Shown here in pieces: positions 1 to 10,047 of a stretch of 64,000 bases of DNA (positions are counted from its first letter, which is position 1; the number at the start of each line of letters is the position of its first letter). The DNA is taken from contig JAQSDU010000015.1 in NCBI GenBank assembly GCA_029946065.1, positions 1-64,000 of the forward strand, in the 5' to 3' direction. Source of the DNA: Flavobacterium sp. Its GTDB lineage: Bacteria > Bacteroidota > Bacteroidia > Flavobacteriales > Flavobacteriaceae. Made by a program: the position numbers and the translations under genes. Under the pieces are notes generated by a model. It searched no databases and was not told the origin of the DNA. It saw only the letters and a list, made by a program, of their open reading frames with translations.

Positions 1-17
1 TGCCCTCGGGTCTTTTG

Positions 18-50
18 AAAATCCTCATCAGTAATGATGGGGATTTTTTG
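18..50 (+). terminator. Rho-independent terminator-like hairpin (AAATCCTCATCA-gtaa-TGATGGGGATTTTTT)
   Basis: Inverted repeat with short loop followed by T-run; presumably ends a gene left of the window. Confidence 0.6.
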
Positions 51-121
51 TTTTTGGGAGTGCCAGAGCCGCTGAGTGCCTTAGTGGCTGAGTTTTTGGA
101 TTGCAGCTGATAAGATATCAC

Positions 122-352
122 ACAGTAAGATGAATCATCAGGGCAGTTCCTTATGGTAAGAATGCAGTAAGTTGTTTTATCGGTGCAGTTGGTTGATTTA
201 TAAGAGCAGTAGGTTATTCTATTGGCGCAGTAATCAATTTTATAGCAACAGTGTTTAATCTTAGAAGTGCAGTAAGCAATTCTATCAAAGCAGTAGGTTA
301 ATTTATCGACGCAGTAGGTTATGTTATGAACGCAGTTTGTCACTTGGCGGGG
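122..352. repeat. Degenerate tandem repeat, exact 21-bp period, ~11 units, consensus approx. GCAGTAGGTTATTTTATCGNN
   Basis: GCAGT/ACAGT motif starts at 122,143,164,185,206,227,248,269,290,311,332, all exactly 21 bp apart. Confidence 0.9.
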
Positions 353-672
353 CCTGCGGCAATTTTTGATGTTTTTTGGGGTGAGCGATTTCTGGTGTGT
401 AATTTTATTCGAAAGTAAATAAAAAAGTTTCGTTTTTGAGGAACTTTTTGCGTTTATGGTTGTTGGATTATAGATTGTCTAAGGTGACTATAAAGACGGT
501 AGGCGTATGATTATTTTCAAAGATAAAACGGATGTAATTTCAAAACGCGAAGCCTTACAAAATAGTATAAAAGATTGGCTTAGATAAGTCGAATAGAAAT
601 CGTTTATCTGTAATAATTCTTAACTGAAAATTACCAAACTCTGTTTATCTTTGTGTAATCTACAAAAAACAC

Positions 673-1842
673 ATGGAAAAGATATTCAATAATACACAAG
701 TTGCATTTTCACTCAAAACTGATACCGAACTTGATCGCGCTTATTTTTTATTCAAACTCATCGCCAATGAACCTTTAGTACGTATTGGCACAGCAGTTAC
801 AAATTTCGCCATCAAAGCACATTTGCCAGTGGAAGGATTAATCCGTGCGACGGTTTTTGACCATTTTTGCGGTGGTATAAATGAAGCAGACTGCCTTCCG
901 GTGGTCGACAAAATGTTTACCAAAGGTGTATCTTCAGTGCTTGATTATTCGGTAGAAGGTAAAGAAGAAGAGGCACAATTTGATGCTGCATTAGAAATGA
1001 CACTAAAAACCATCGATTTTGCTGAGGAAAAAAAGTCCATTCCGTTTGCGGTATTTAAGCCAACTGGTTTTGGGCGTTTTGAATTGTACGAAAGACTTGG
1101 TAAAAAAATCCCGTTTACAACAGAAGAACAAGCAGAATGGAATAGGGTGGTGTTGCGTTTTGACAAAGTTTGTAAAACGGCCCATCAGAAAAATGTAGCA
1201 TTATTGATTGACGGCGAGGAAAGTTGGATGCAAGATGCCGCCGATGATCTCGTTGCTGATATGATGCGCAAATACAACAAAGAAAAAGCTATCGTATTCA
1301 ATACACTACAGATGTACCGTTGGGATAGATTGGATTATCTAAAAAAACTACACGAACAAGCGAAAGTGGAAGGTTTTTATATCGGAATGAAACTGGTTAG
1401 AGGCGCTTACATGGAAAAAGAAATCAATCGTGCAGCAGAAAATGGCTATAAATCGCCGATTTGTGCGACAAAAGAGGCCACGGATGAAAATTATGACGCA
1501 TCAATCCATTATATGATTGAAAATCTTGACAATATGTCGGTATTTGCCGGAACACACAACGAGGAGAGTTCGTACAAATTGATGGAATTAATGCAAAAGA
1601 ACAATATTTCCAAAAATGATGACCGCATTTGGTTTGGGCAATTGTACGGTATGAGCGACAATATTAGCTATAATCTAGCAGAAAATGGCTACAATGTTGC
1701 TAAATATCTACCATTTGGACCAGTTCGCGATGTGATGCCATACCTGATCAGAAGGGCCGAAGAAAATACGTCCGTTGCCGGACAAACGAATCGTGAACTA
1801 ACGTTAATCAAAACAGAAAGAGATAGGCGAAAAGGGAAGTGA
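673..1842 (+). CDS. Proline dehydrogenase (PRODH family)
   Basis: 389-aa ORF with PRODH-like motifs (KLVRGAYMEKE, GTHNEES, FGQLYGMSD, YLPFGPVRDVMPYLIRRAEEN). Confidence 0.9.
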   Translation: MEKIFNNTQVAFSLKTDTELDRAYFLFKLIANEPLVRIGTAVTNFAIKAHLPVEGLIRATVFDHFCGGINEADCLPVVDKMFTKGVSSVLDYSVEGKEEEAQFDAALEMTLKTIDFAEEKKSIPFAVFKPTGFGRFELYERLGKKIPFTTEEQAEWNRVVLRFDKVCKTAHQKNVALLIDGEESWMQDAADDLVADMMRKYNKEKAIVFNTLQMYRWDRLDYLKKLHEQAKVEGFYIGMKLVRGAYMEKEINRAAENGYKSPICATKEATDENYDASIHYMIENLDNMSVFAGTHNEESSYKLMELMQKNNISKNDDRIWFGQLYGMSDNISYNLAENGYNVAKYLPFGPVRDVMPYLIRRAEENTSVAGQTNRELTLIKTERDRRKGK

Positions 1843-1884
1843 TTCCCTCCCTGTCTTCAGATTAAAGTAATGTTAATGGCTTAC

Positions 1885-1924
1885 AAAATTCCATTCGGAA
1901 AATTTCCAGGATGGAATTTTTTGT
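1885..1924 (+). terminator. Terminator after proline dehydrogenase
   Basis: AAAATTCCAT ... ATGGAATTTT perfect 10-bp arms followed by T-rich tract. Confidence 0.6.
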
Positions 1925-2030
1925 TTTTTGTAATTCTGATTCATTATTTTATATATTTGCTTACTTGCAATTATTTCACTTCCAAACTAAGATTATCGCA
2001 ATTTAATTACGCAAAAATTAAAGATAAACA

Positions 2031-2594
2031 ATGTCAACTGCTTCCGACTATAATGAATCTTTACTTGTCAGTGAACTAAAAAATCACAACGAGAAGGCTT
2101 TTCGCAGGCTTTTCGATATTTATTACCAAGATATTTACGGTTATAGCGTCAGTTTGCTTAAGTCGAAAGAACTAGCTGAAGAAAATGTTCAAGATGTATT
2201 CTTAAAAGTCTGGTTGTACCGTGAAAACCTTGATACGGAAAAGTCTTTTAAATCATTTTTATTCACTATCGCCCGAAATCAAGCGTTCAATATTCTCAAT
2301 AAAGCTGCCAATGATGTTGTACTGAAAGAGGCTATTTTTTACAGCGCTGAAAAGTCACATGAAGAAGGCGATTATAGTATTCGCGAATCAGATTGTAAGA
2401 AAATTAAAAAATACGCCATAAAACAATTGCCACCAAAACGAAAACAGATTTTCAAAATGTCGCGTAAGCAAGGAAAAACATATGAAGAAATTAGTTTGGA
2501 GTTGGGCATATCCATTAATACAGTCAAAAGTCAGATGAGTAAAGCACTCGAATCGCTGCGGCTTTATCTAAATGTACACGATGAATATACATAA
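2031..2594 (+). CDS. ECF-type RNA polymerase sigma-70 factor (Bacteroidetes FecI-like)
   Basis: sigma-70 region 2 (FDIYYQDIYGYSVSLLKSKELAEENVQDVFLKVW) and region 4 (GKTYEEISLELGISINTVKSQMSKA). Confidence 0.92.
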   Translation: MSTASDYNESLLVSELKNHNEKAFRRLFDIYYQDIYGYSVSLLKSKELAEENVQDVFLKVWLYRENLDTEKSFKSFLFTIARNQAFNILNKAANDVVLKEAIFYSAEKSHEEGDYSIRESDCKKIKKYAIKQLPPKRKQIFKMSRKQGKTYEEISLELGISINTVKSQMSKALESLRLYLNVHDEYT

Positions 2595-2616
2595 TCCTTT
2601 GCGTATTTATCATTAT

Positions 2617-2645
2617 AATCATCCTTCGGGATGATTTTTTTTTAG
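2617..2645 (+). terminator. Terminator after ECF sigma gene
   Basis: AATCATCC-ttcg-GGATGATT followed by T8; UUCG tetraloop. Confidence 0.8.
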
Positions 2646-2794
2646 AATTTTGCAAGAAGTTAACCATTTGAACTACAGTGTTATAATTAGATATATCTGT
2701 TTTAATTGTGTTAAAATTATGAAAACTATAACGTTTGAGTAGTAGTCAGATTCATTTCAACTGTATTATATGTACAGCCACAAATAACAATCCT

Positions 2795-3964
2795 ATGACT
2801 GAAAATTCAAACATAAAAACAGTGCTGCAAAAGTTCGTTCTGGACCAATGCACCCCTGAAGAAACTATTGAAGTAATAGCATATTTCAGGAATAAAAGCC
2901 TTACTTCGGCGTTTCCAACTGTAGAAGATATAAAAGAATTACTCGGTGAAATGCCGCAAATGGAACAATCAAAAGCAGATGCGATTTTCTCCAATATCCT
3001 AGAAAATACTTTAGCTCCTCAGGAAATTGTACTTCCAATACGCAAAAAACATTATAAAAAATATATTTCGGTTGCCGCAGTTTTACTCATTTTATTGTCA
3101 GTTGGATGGACCTACCAACATGTTTTTTTTAACCAAAAACAGCAGCCAATTTTGACCGGAAATGAAATTACGCTACAGCTTGAAAATGGTGACATCCAAA
3201 TCATTTCCGCTGATGGCACTTCTGTTGTAAAAGATGCCGGTGGCAATATCATCGGCAATCAAAACGGCAGCAAAATTGTCTATGATGCAAAAACCGGATT
3301 AGAAAAATTGTCTTACAATACCATCAAAATCCCTTATGGAAAGCGTTTTCAATTGCAATTGTCGGACGGAACTGTTGTTCACCTAAATTCTGGAACCACA
3401 CTCAAGTATCCTGTAAAATTCATTGCTAACAAAAACAGACAAGTTTTTCTTGATGGTGAAGCTTATTTTGATGTGACGAAAGACAAAACCCATCCGTTTA
3501 TTGTAAATGCAGACAAGCTGAATATTCGCGTGCTTGGCACACATTTCAACGTGACCAATTATCCGGAAGATGAACAAACCGATGTTGTTTTGGTAGAAGG
3601 TTCTGTCGGATTATATAGTGTTAATACTTCATTCGATCCTTCGAAAAATACCGTTTTGAAACCTGGTTTCAAAGGCAGTTTTGACAAAAACACCAACAGT
3701 ATTGATACAAAACCGGTCATCACAGATTTTTATACTTCATGGATTCAAGGAAGGCTGACTTTCAAGAACATGACTTTCAAAAATATCACCAAAAAACTCG
3801 AAAGACACTATGATGTTGTGATTACTAATAATGATATGAAGCTATCTGATGAGAAATTCAACGCCAGTTTCGGCGACCAGCCTATTGAGAAAGTGCTGGG
3901 TTATTTTAGTGAAATCCACGCTTTCAATTACACTGTAAAAGACAAAGAAATCATAATTAAATAA
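2795..3964 (+). CDS. FecR-family anti-sigma factor
   Basis: Central TM segment, FecR domain (IPYGKRFQLQLSDGTVVHLNSGTTLKYP...GEAYFDVTKDKTHPFIV) and C-terminal DUF4974-like region. ORF track starts at 2735; in-frame ATG at 2795 (MTENSNIKT) is the more likely start. Confidence 0.9.
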   Translation: MTENSNIKTVLQKFVLDQCTPEETIEVIAYFRNKSLTSAFPTVEDIKELLGEMPQMEQSKADAIFSNILENTLAPQEIVLPIRKKHYKKYISVAAVLLILLSVGWTYQHVFFNQKQQPILTGNEITLQLENGDIQIISADGTSVVKDAGGNIIGNQNGSKIVYDAKTGLEKLSYNTIKIPYGKRFQLQLSDGTVVHLNSGTTLKYPVKFIANKNRQVFLDGEAYFDVTKDKTHPFIVNADKLNIRVLGTHFNVTNYPEDEQTDVVLVEGSVGLYSVNTSFDPSKNTVLKPGFKGSFDKNTNSIDTKPVITDFYTSWIQGRLTFKNMTFKNITKKLERHYDVVITNNDMKLSDEKFNASFGDQPIEKVLGYFSEIHAFNYTVKDKEIIIK

Positions 3965-4093
3965 CCCTAAAACAACCAAAAATGACACATTGAAACCAAT
4001 GCAAAAAAAAGTCGGAAACTGCTGCGAACAATTCCCGACGAATTAAATGATTGAACCTAACTAACTGATTTAATACATTCAATTAACAAATTT

Positions 4094-7000
4094 ATGAAAA
4101 AAAAGCCAAAAAATAGTGGGCCAATGTACCCATTGTTTAAAATTGATCTAAAATTGAAACTAACTGTACTACTCTTATTGCTCGCCCTATTTAATATTCG
4201 TGCCAATACTTACGCCCAGACGAAAGTAAGCTTGGAATTAAAAAATGCTACCGTCGAAGAAGTAATCGAGGCGATCGAGCAAACCACCGACTTCCGTTTT
4301 ATTTATAAAATGGATGATGTTGATATTGCAAGGCTTGTAACCATTCACGCTAAAGACGAAAGCATTGGCAGCGTACTTGAAAGATTATTCAAATCAACTA
4401 CAACTAATTATAAAGTCAGTGAAACCCAAATTATTCTAAAAAGATCGCCTGAAATCACAAAAGTTATGCCCGCTATTGTGATGCAAAGAAATATAAGAGG
4501 TAAGGTAACCGACGAGAAAGGATTGCCTCTGCCCGGTGCCACTGTCGTAGAAGAGGCTACTAAAAAGACCGTAATTACTGATCTTGATGGTAATTTTGAA
4601 ATCAGCGTTCAGGGAAATGACGCAGTTCTTATAATAACTTATGTTGGCTATTTGCCAAAAAGAATACCAGCCGAAGACAATCAAACCATACAATTATTGT
4701 CAGATCCAAGTGATTTACAGGAAATAGTGGTAATCGGATACGGCTCTTCAACAAGAAAAGATGTTACAGGTGCTGTTGGTTCGATCGCTGCGAAAGATAT
4801 GAACCAAGGCGCACTTGTGAATCCATTGCAATTAATTTCGGGAAAATTAGCAGGTGTCAATATCACGCAAACCGGTAGTGAGCCAGGATCGACGCCAAGC
4901 GTCAGGATTCGCGGTATGACTTCTTTGATTGGCGGAAATGACCCGTTGGTAGTGATAGATGGAATTCAGGGAAATATGGATTTGCTGGGCCAGATTCCAT
5001 CATCAGAAATTGCAACGATTGACGTATTAAAAGATGCGTCTGCTACCGCAATTTATGGATCAAGAGGCGCACCTGGTGTTATTATGGTCACAACAAAAAG
5101 AAATAAGGCAGGGAAATCATCGGTAGAATTTTCGTCATTTACTTCGTTCGATTATATTCCGAAAAAACTCGATATGCTAAATGCTGATGAATGGTGGGCA
5201 GAAGCTCAAAAAATAGGCGTTCCAGCTTCAGCAAATCACGGTGCAAATACAGATTGGTACAACCTCTTGACAAAAGGAGGTGCTACGCAAAACTATACGC
5301 TTTCGTTTGGTGGCGGAACGGATAAATTTAATTACCGCGCTTCTTTAACTGCCATTTTACAAGATGGTGTTGTGTTGAATTCCGACAACAAAAAATATAT
5401 CGGCAGGATCCAAGCAACACAATCTGCTATGGATGATAAGTTGAAACTGACTTTCAACTTACTGAGCAGCACCAACACTACTACGCAAATGGTACAAAGT
5501 ATTGGTCGTGCTTCCTTTACATCCAACCTTATTACAAATGCCTATTTGATGCGTCCAACTGATCCGGTTTACAATACCGATGGTACCTATTTTACCGATC
5601 CAAACGTATTCCAATACCTAAATCCATACGCCGTAACACAAACCGTAGTCGATGAAGGCCAATACGACAATCTTTTTGGAAGTTTAAAAGCCGATCTTGA
5701 CTTGTTTGACGGTTTAACGGCAGGCTGGTTTGGAAGCTGGAGAAAAACCAACAACATTATTGGGTTTTTCCTTCCGGTGGAATCTACTAGTGCAAATGCC
5801 ATTGACCAAAATGGTTTTGCTAACATTAGAAATGACAAGCAAAATGAGCAACTTATGGATATAAGCCTAACGTATAAAAAAGCATTTGGCAAACATGCAT
5901 TTAATGTTTTGGGATTGTACGAATGGCAAAGACAGACGTATCAAGGCAACTATGCGCAAACTCGCGGGTTTATCAATGATTTTACCACTTATAATGCTTT
6001 ACAGAATGGAAATATTACGAATGCAGTGCCAGGCGACATCAGTTCTTATAAAAATGACCGCACACTAATATCGTTTTTAGGACGTATCAATTATGCTTTC
6101 AACGACAAATATTTGATCACTACAAGTTTAAGAAAAGACGGTTCGTCGGTATTTGGCGCTAACCACAAATGGGGTTATTTCCCTTCTGCTTCGATTGCGT
6201 GGCAGATTGACCAAGAACCTTTTATGGCGAAACAAAAAATATTCGACCACTTGAAATTGCGTGTCGGATTTGGGGTTACCGGAAACCAGCAAAACCTGAG
6301 GCCACAGCAATCCATATCATTGGTGGGCCAGAATGGTGTTACTTATTTCGGAGGAGAACAAATTACAAATTACGCCATCTCCCAAAATGACAATCCTGAT
6401 TTGCAATGGGAAGTAAAAAAACAAACCAACGCGGGTATCGATTTTGCCATGGTAAAAAACAGGTTGCGCGGGTCTTTGGATGTTTACTATTCCACTACCG
6501 ACCACCTGTTGTTTAACTATGTGGTGCCTGTGCCGCCAAATCCTTACTCATTATACACAGCGAATGTTGGTAAAATAGAAAATAAGGGAATCGAGGGTTC
6601 AATCGCCTATGATCTTATCAAAACTGAAAACACCACACTCACATTCGCCGGAAATGTATCTTTCATGAAGAGCAAAGTGTTAACATTAAGTGGTATCATC
6701 AATGGTGTATATCAAGATACTGATTACATAGGCTGGGGCCCGGAAAATTTCCTTATTGAAGGCCAACCAATCGGTACTTTTAATATTTTACATCATACCG
6801 GAAAAAACGATGCTAATGCTGAAACTGTGCAAGATGTAGATGGCGATGGACATGTCGATGCGGGAGCCCATAGTGCAGATCGTTTTATTCGTGGTTCAGC
6901 GTTACCGACATACACTTTTGCATTCAACCCGACTTTGCGTTATAAAAATTTCGATGCTTCAATGTTGTGGCGTGGTTCTGGCGGAAATAAGATTTACAAC

Positions 7001-7354
7001 AGCCTGAAGGCGAGTTTGAGTTATGAAGAGAATATCGGTAGATCAAATATTTTGGCGAGTGCCGTGCCACTTGGCATATCAACATCGCAATACGGCTCTG
7101 ATTTATGGTTAGAAGACGGTTCTTTCATCCGATTGGAGAATATTACCATGGGTTATAATTTCGAATTCAAAACAATAAAATATATAGAGTCTTTGCGCGT
7201 GTCACTAACCGGAAATAATCTTTTGCTGTTGACAAACTATTCTGGACTTGATCCAGAGCTTAACCTCAGCGGAGAACAGGGATTTGGTGGAGACAATGGT
7301 GTTTATCCGCGCACTCGCAGCATATCATTTGGAATAAATGTAAAATTTAAATAA
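4094..7354 (+). CDS. SusC-like TonB-dependent receptor with N-terminal STN signalling domain
   Basis: Signal peptide, STN-like domain (LELKNATVEEVIEAIEQTTDFRFIYKMDDV...), CarboxypepD_reg domain, plug (VVIGYGSSTRKDVTGAV), SusC-type barrel ending SFGINVKFK. Confidence 0.95.
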   Translation: MKKKPKNSGPMYPLFKIDLKLKLTVLLLLLALFNIRANTYAQTKVSLELKNATVEEVIEAIEQTTDFRFIYKMDDVDIARLVTIHAKDESIGSVLERLFKSTTTNYKVSETQIILKRSPEITKVMPAIVMQRNIRGKVTDEKGLPLPGATVVEEATKKTVITDLDGNFEISVQGNDAVLIITYVGYLPKRIPAEDNQTIQLLSDPSDLQEIVVIGYGSSTRKDVTGAVGSIAAKDMNQGALVNPLQLISGKLAGVNITQTGSEPGSTPSVRIRGMTSLIGGNDPLVVIDGIQGNMDLLGQIPSSEIATIDVLKDASATAIYGSRGAPGVIMVTTKRNKAGKSSVEFSSFTSFDYIPKKLDMLNADEWWAEAQKIGVPASANHGANTDWYNLLTKGGATQNYTLSFGGGTDKFNYRASLTAILQDGVVLNSDNKKYIGRIQATQSAMDDKLKLTFNLLSSTNTTTQMVQSIGRASFTSNLITNAYLMRPTDPVYNTDGTYFTDPNVFQYLNPYAVTQTVVDEGQYDNLFGSLKADLDLFDGLTAGWFGSWRKTNNIIGFFLPVESTSANAIDQNGFANIRNDKQNEQLMDISLTYKKAFGKHAFNVLGLYEWQRQTYQGNYAQTRGFINDFTTYNALQNGNITNAVPGDISSYKNDRTLISFLGRINYAFNDKYLITTSLRKDGSSVFGANHKWGYFPSASIAWQIDQEPFMAKQKIFDHLKLRVGFGVTGNQQNLRPQQSISLVGQNGVTYFGGEQITNYAISQNDNPDLQWEVKKQTNAGIDFAMVKNRLRGSLDVYYSTTDHLLFNYVVPVPPNPYSLYTANVGKIENKGIEGSIAYDLIKTENTTLTFAGNVSFMKSKVLTLSGIINGVYQDTDYIGWGPENFLIEGQPIGTFNILHHTGKNDANAETVQDVDGDGHVDAGAHSADRFIRGSALPTYTFAFNPTLRYKNFDASMLWRGSGGNKIYNSLKASLSYEENIGRSNILASAVPLGISTSQYGSDLWLEDGSFIRLENITMGYNFEFKTIKYIESLRVSLTGNNLLLLTNYSGLDPELNLSGEQGFGGDNGVYPRTRSISFGINVKFK

Positions 7355-7359
7355 AAAAA

Positions 7360-8871
7360 TTGAAAATGAAAAGTATGTTTAACAAAAAGAAACTGATGAT
7401 AGGAAGTCTTACCTTCCTGTTAGTTCTCGGCGGATGCACCGACATCAATGAGAAAGTTTATGATCAATACACCGCAGATGAATTCTACGGTACGCCTGAA
7501 GGTGAGAATGTAGCACTTGCAGCAATTTATGCCCAAGTAGCAGGAAATTGGAATGGCGTTGGTTATGCAGGAGCCGATAACGGCTGGTATGACCTGAATT
7601 GTATGAGCGCAGATGAACAGGTGATTCCGCACCGAAATACTGGCGATTGGCAGATTGATTTCGTGCGCGTTTACAAACACGAATGGCTGCCAACAGATTT
7701 AATGGTCAACAATACTTGGAACTGGCTTTATAAATCGGTTTTCAACGCTAATTTAGCAGTTTCATTGTTGGAAAATGCCAACGCTGATCCCGCAAAAATT
7801 GCCGAAGCGAAAGTCTTAAGGGCATTTTTCTACTATTTATTGATTGACGATTATGGAAATGTCCCGTTTTTTACTGAAAATAACATCTCAGTTGACAAAA
7901 TCCCGCAGGCAACCCGCACCGAAGTGTATGATTTTATAGTTAGTGAATTAACTGCAAATGTTGATTTACTTTCTGTTTCAAAAGGCGGATCATACTATGG
8001 AAGATTTAATAAATGGGCAGGTTATGCATTATTGGCAAAAGTTTATCTGAATGCAGGCGTTTATACCGGCACACCAAAATGGGCGGAATGTCTTGCAGCT
8101 TGTGATAAAGTTAGTGAAGGTGGATTCTCACTTCACTCGGGTGCGTCAAATGCTACTAGCCCAAATGGCAACAAATATTTTGAACTTTTTGGAGATGTAC
8201 TTCCAGATGATGAAACCATCTTATCAATGTATGCAACTGTAAATGTTGTATCGAGAAGTATTTATTCTGTAAGGACTTTGTATGGCCCACATGCACAGGC
8301 TTTGTTCGGTTATAGCGGTTGGAATGGTACAATTGTTCCAAAAGATTTCTTCCAAAAATATAGCGAAAATGACATCAGAAGGAAACAATTTCTTTTCGGA
8401 GAACAACCAGGCGGATTTAACTATACGCAAGACGTTTCCTCATTGGACAATCCGGGAGCACCACCTCAGGCTGGAGTTCGTGGCATGAAATTTTATCCTG
8501 CCGGTACTTCAGATGGTGGCGGTGCTTCGAATGATTTTCCAATTTATAGGTATGCTGATATTTTGCTGATGAAAGCAGAATGTAACGTAAGACTTGGAAA
8601 TTCAGGTGCCGCAAAACCATTTATCGATGCCATAAGGGAACGCGCGAGTCTTCCGGTATTGGCAGGAAATCCGACACTAGATGATATTTACAACGAGCGC
8701 GGATTCGAATTAAATTGGGAAGGACACAGAAGACAGGACATGATCAGATTTGATAAGTTCCTCTTGCCTAACCTTTTCAGGGGCGCCTCTCCAGAATACA
8801 GAAAATTATTCCCACTCCCAACATCAGCTTTGGATGCCAATAGAACACTTGTTCAAAATCCGGGTTATTAA
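7360..8871 (+). CDS. SusD/RagB-family nutrient-binding outer membrane lipoprotein
   Basis: Lipobox LLVLGGC, SusD-like features (EAKVLRAFFYYLLIDDYGNVP, YRYADILLMKAECNVRLG, NERGFELNWEGHRRQDMIRF). Confidence 0.94.
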   Translation: MKMKSMFNKKKLMIGSLTFLLVLGGCTDINEKVYDQYTADEFYGTPEGENVALAAIYAQVAGNWNGVGYAGADNGWYDLNCMSADEQVIPHRNTGDWQIDFVRVYKHEWLPTDLMVNNTWNWLYKSVFNANLAVSLLENANADPAKIAEAKVLRAFFYYLLIDDYGNVPFFTENNISVDKIPQATRTEVYDFIVSELTANVDLLSVSKGGSYYGRFNKWAGYALLAKVYLNAGVYTGTPKWAECLAACDKVSEGGFSLHSGASNATSPNGNKYFELFGDVLPDDETILSMYATVNVVSRSIYSVRTLYGPHAQALFGYSGWNGTIVPKDFFQKYSENDIRRKQFLFGEQPGGFNYTQDVSSLDNPGAPPQAGVRGMKFYPAGTSDGGGASNDFPIYRYADILLMKAECNVRLGNSGAAKPFIDAIRERASLPVLAGNPTLDDIYNERGFELNWEGHRRQDMIRFDKFLLPNLFRGASPEYRKLFPLPTSALDANRTLVQNPGY

Positions 8872-8882
8872 AATTATCAACT

Positions 8883-9938
8883 ATGAAAAAATATATTAGT
8901 AAATTAATAGTATTAGGTGTTTTGGTTTTTCTGGGCACCTCTTGTGACGACGGTGCAGAAGTTACGACTTTACAGGAAGTCAAATTTGCATCAGATGTCA
9001 TTGCATCACCAAGCAATATCGTATTGTCACCAGACAATAATTACGACGCAGTCACCACCATTTCGTGGCCCGAAGCCAATTATCCGGTAGATGCTCCCGT
9101 AACTTATGCATTGCAATTTGACATTGCATCAGATACTATCGGAGACACAGCCTGGTCGCATGCAAAAAGATTTGAAGCAGGAGAAGATGTACTTAGTAAA
9201 TCTTTTTTAGGTGCTGAATTAAATGAAATTGCTAAAGACCTTGGGCTTCCAATTGATGTACCCGGCGAAATTGTGGTACGTATTGAATCAAACCTGGATC
9301 GCAAGGCTTATTCTAGTGCGATTGTACTCACCGTAACACCTTTCACGCAAGTGATAACATTGACCCAGATTTATATGCCGGGAAGTTACCAAGGGTGGAA
9401 TCCGGCGACAGCAGCTACGCTTACGGCGATTGATAACGGCGTTTTTCAAGGATATGTGACTTTTCCGGTTGGACAAGGACTCGGATTTAAATTTACGACA
9501 GATACCAACTGGGAAGAGTTTTATGGTTTGAATACCAGCGGGAACTTTGCAGAACACGGCGATACTGATTTGACGGTTCCAGCTTATGGTTCCTACCAAA
9601 TTACTGTCAACCTTAATACGCTAAGTTTTACAGCAGTGCCTTATTCTTGGGGAATTATCGGAACTTCAACGGCAGGTGGCTGGAATTCGGATACCGATAT
9701 GACTTATGACTATGTAAATAAAGTATGGAAATTCGTCGGTCCGTTAGTGCCAGGCGCTTTAAAATACAGGTTAAACGATTCTTGGACTGTTAATTATGGA
9801 CAGAATTCCAACAACGATCCGGTTGTTTATTTTGACAACCAAGGTGCTTATTCTATAAGTGTAGCAGGAAATTATACTGTGACTTTCGCTTTAGATCCCG
9901 ATCCGGCTACAGCACATTATACTGTTGTAATGAATTAA
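8883..9938 (+). CDS. SusE-like surface glycan-binding lipoprotein
   Basis: Lipobox GTSC; SusE-type N-domain followed by two starch-binding-like modules (MPGSYQGWNPATAATL, IGTSTAGGWNSDTDMTYDYVNKVWKFVGPL). Confidence 0.85.
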   Translation: MKKYISKLIVLGVLVFLGTSCDDGAEVTTLQEVKFASDVIASPSNIVLSPDNNYDAVTTISWPEANYPVDAPVTYALQFDIASDTIGDTAWSHAKRFEAGEDVLSKSFLGAELNEIAKDLGLPIDVPGEIVVRIESNLDRKAYSSAIVLTVTPFTQVITLTQIYMPGSYQGWNPATAATLTAIDNGVFQGYVTFPVGQGLGFKFTTDTNWEEFYGLNTSGNFAEHGDTDLTVPAYGSYQITVNLNTLSFTAVPYSWGIIGTSTAGGWNSDTDMTYDYVNKVWKFVGPLVPGALKYRLNDSWTVNYGQNSNNDPVVYFDNQGAYSISVAGNYTVTFALDPDPATAHYTVVMN

Positions 9939-10047
9939 AAATAAAGATAGTTGCATTTAGTTATTTCAGGCATTCGTCCGCATCCATTAGTGGGGGGTGC
10001 TACTATCGAAAATCTATTAATACCTTAAAAGGTCAAAATCTATAAAT

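Noticed and set aside
122-352. CRISPR array
   Set aside because: Units are contiguous 21-mers with no conserved-repeat/unique-spacer structure and no cas genes in the window.
1870-2079. 69-aa plus ORF before the sigma gene
   Set aside because: Contains the proline dehydrogenase terminator and overlaps the sigma gene out of frame.
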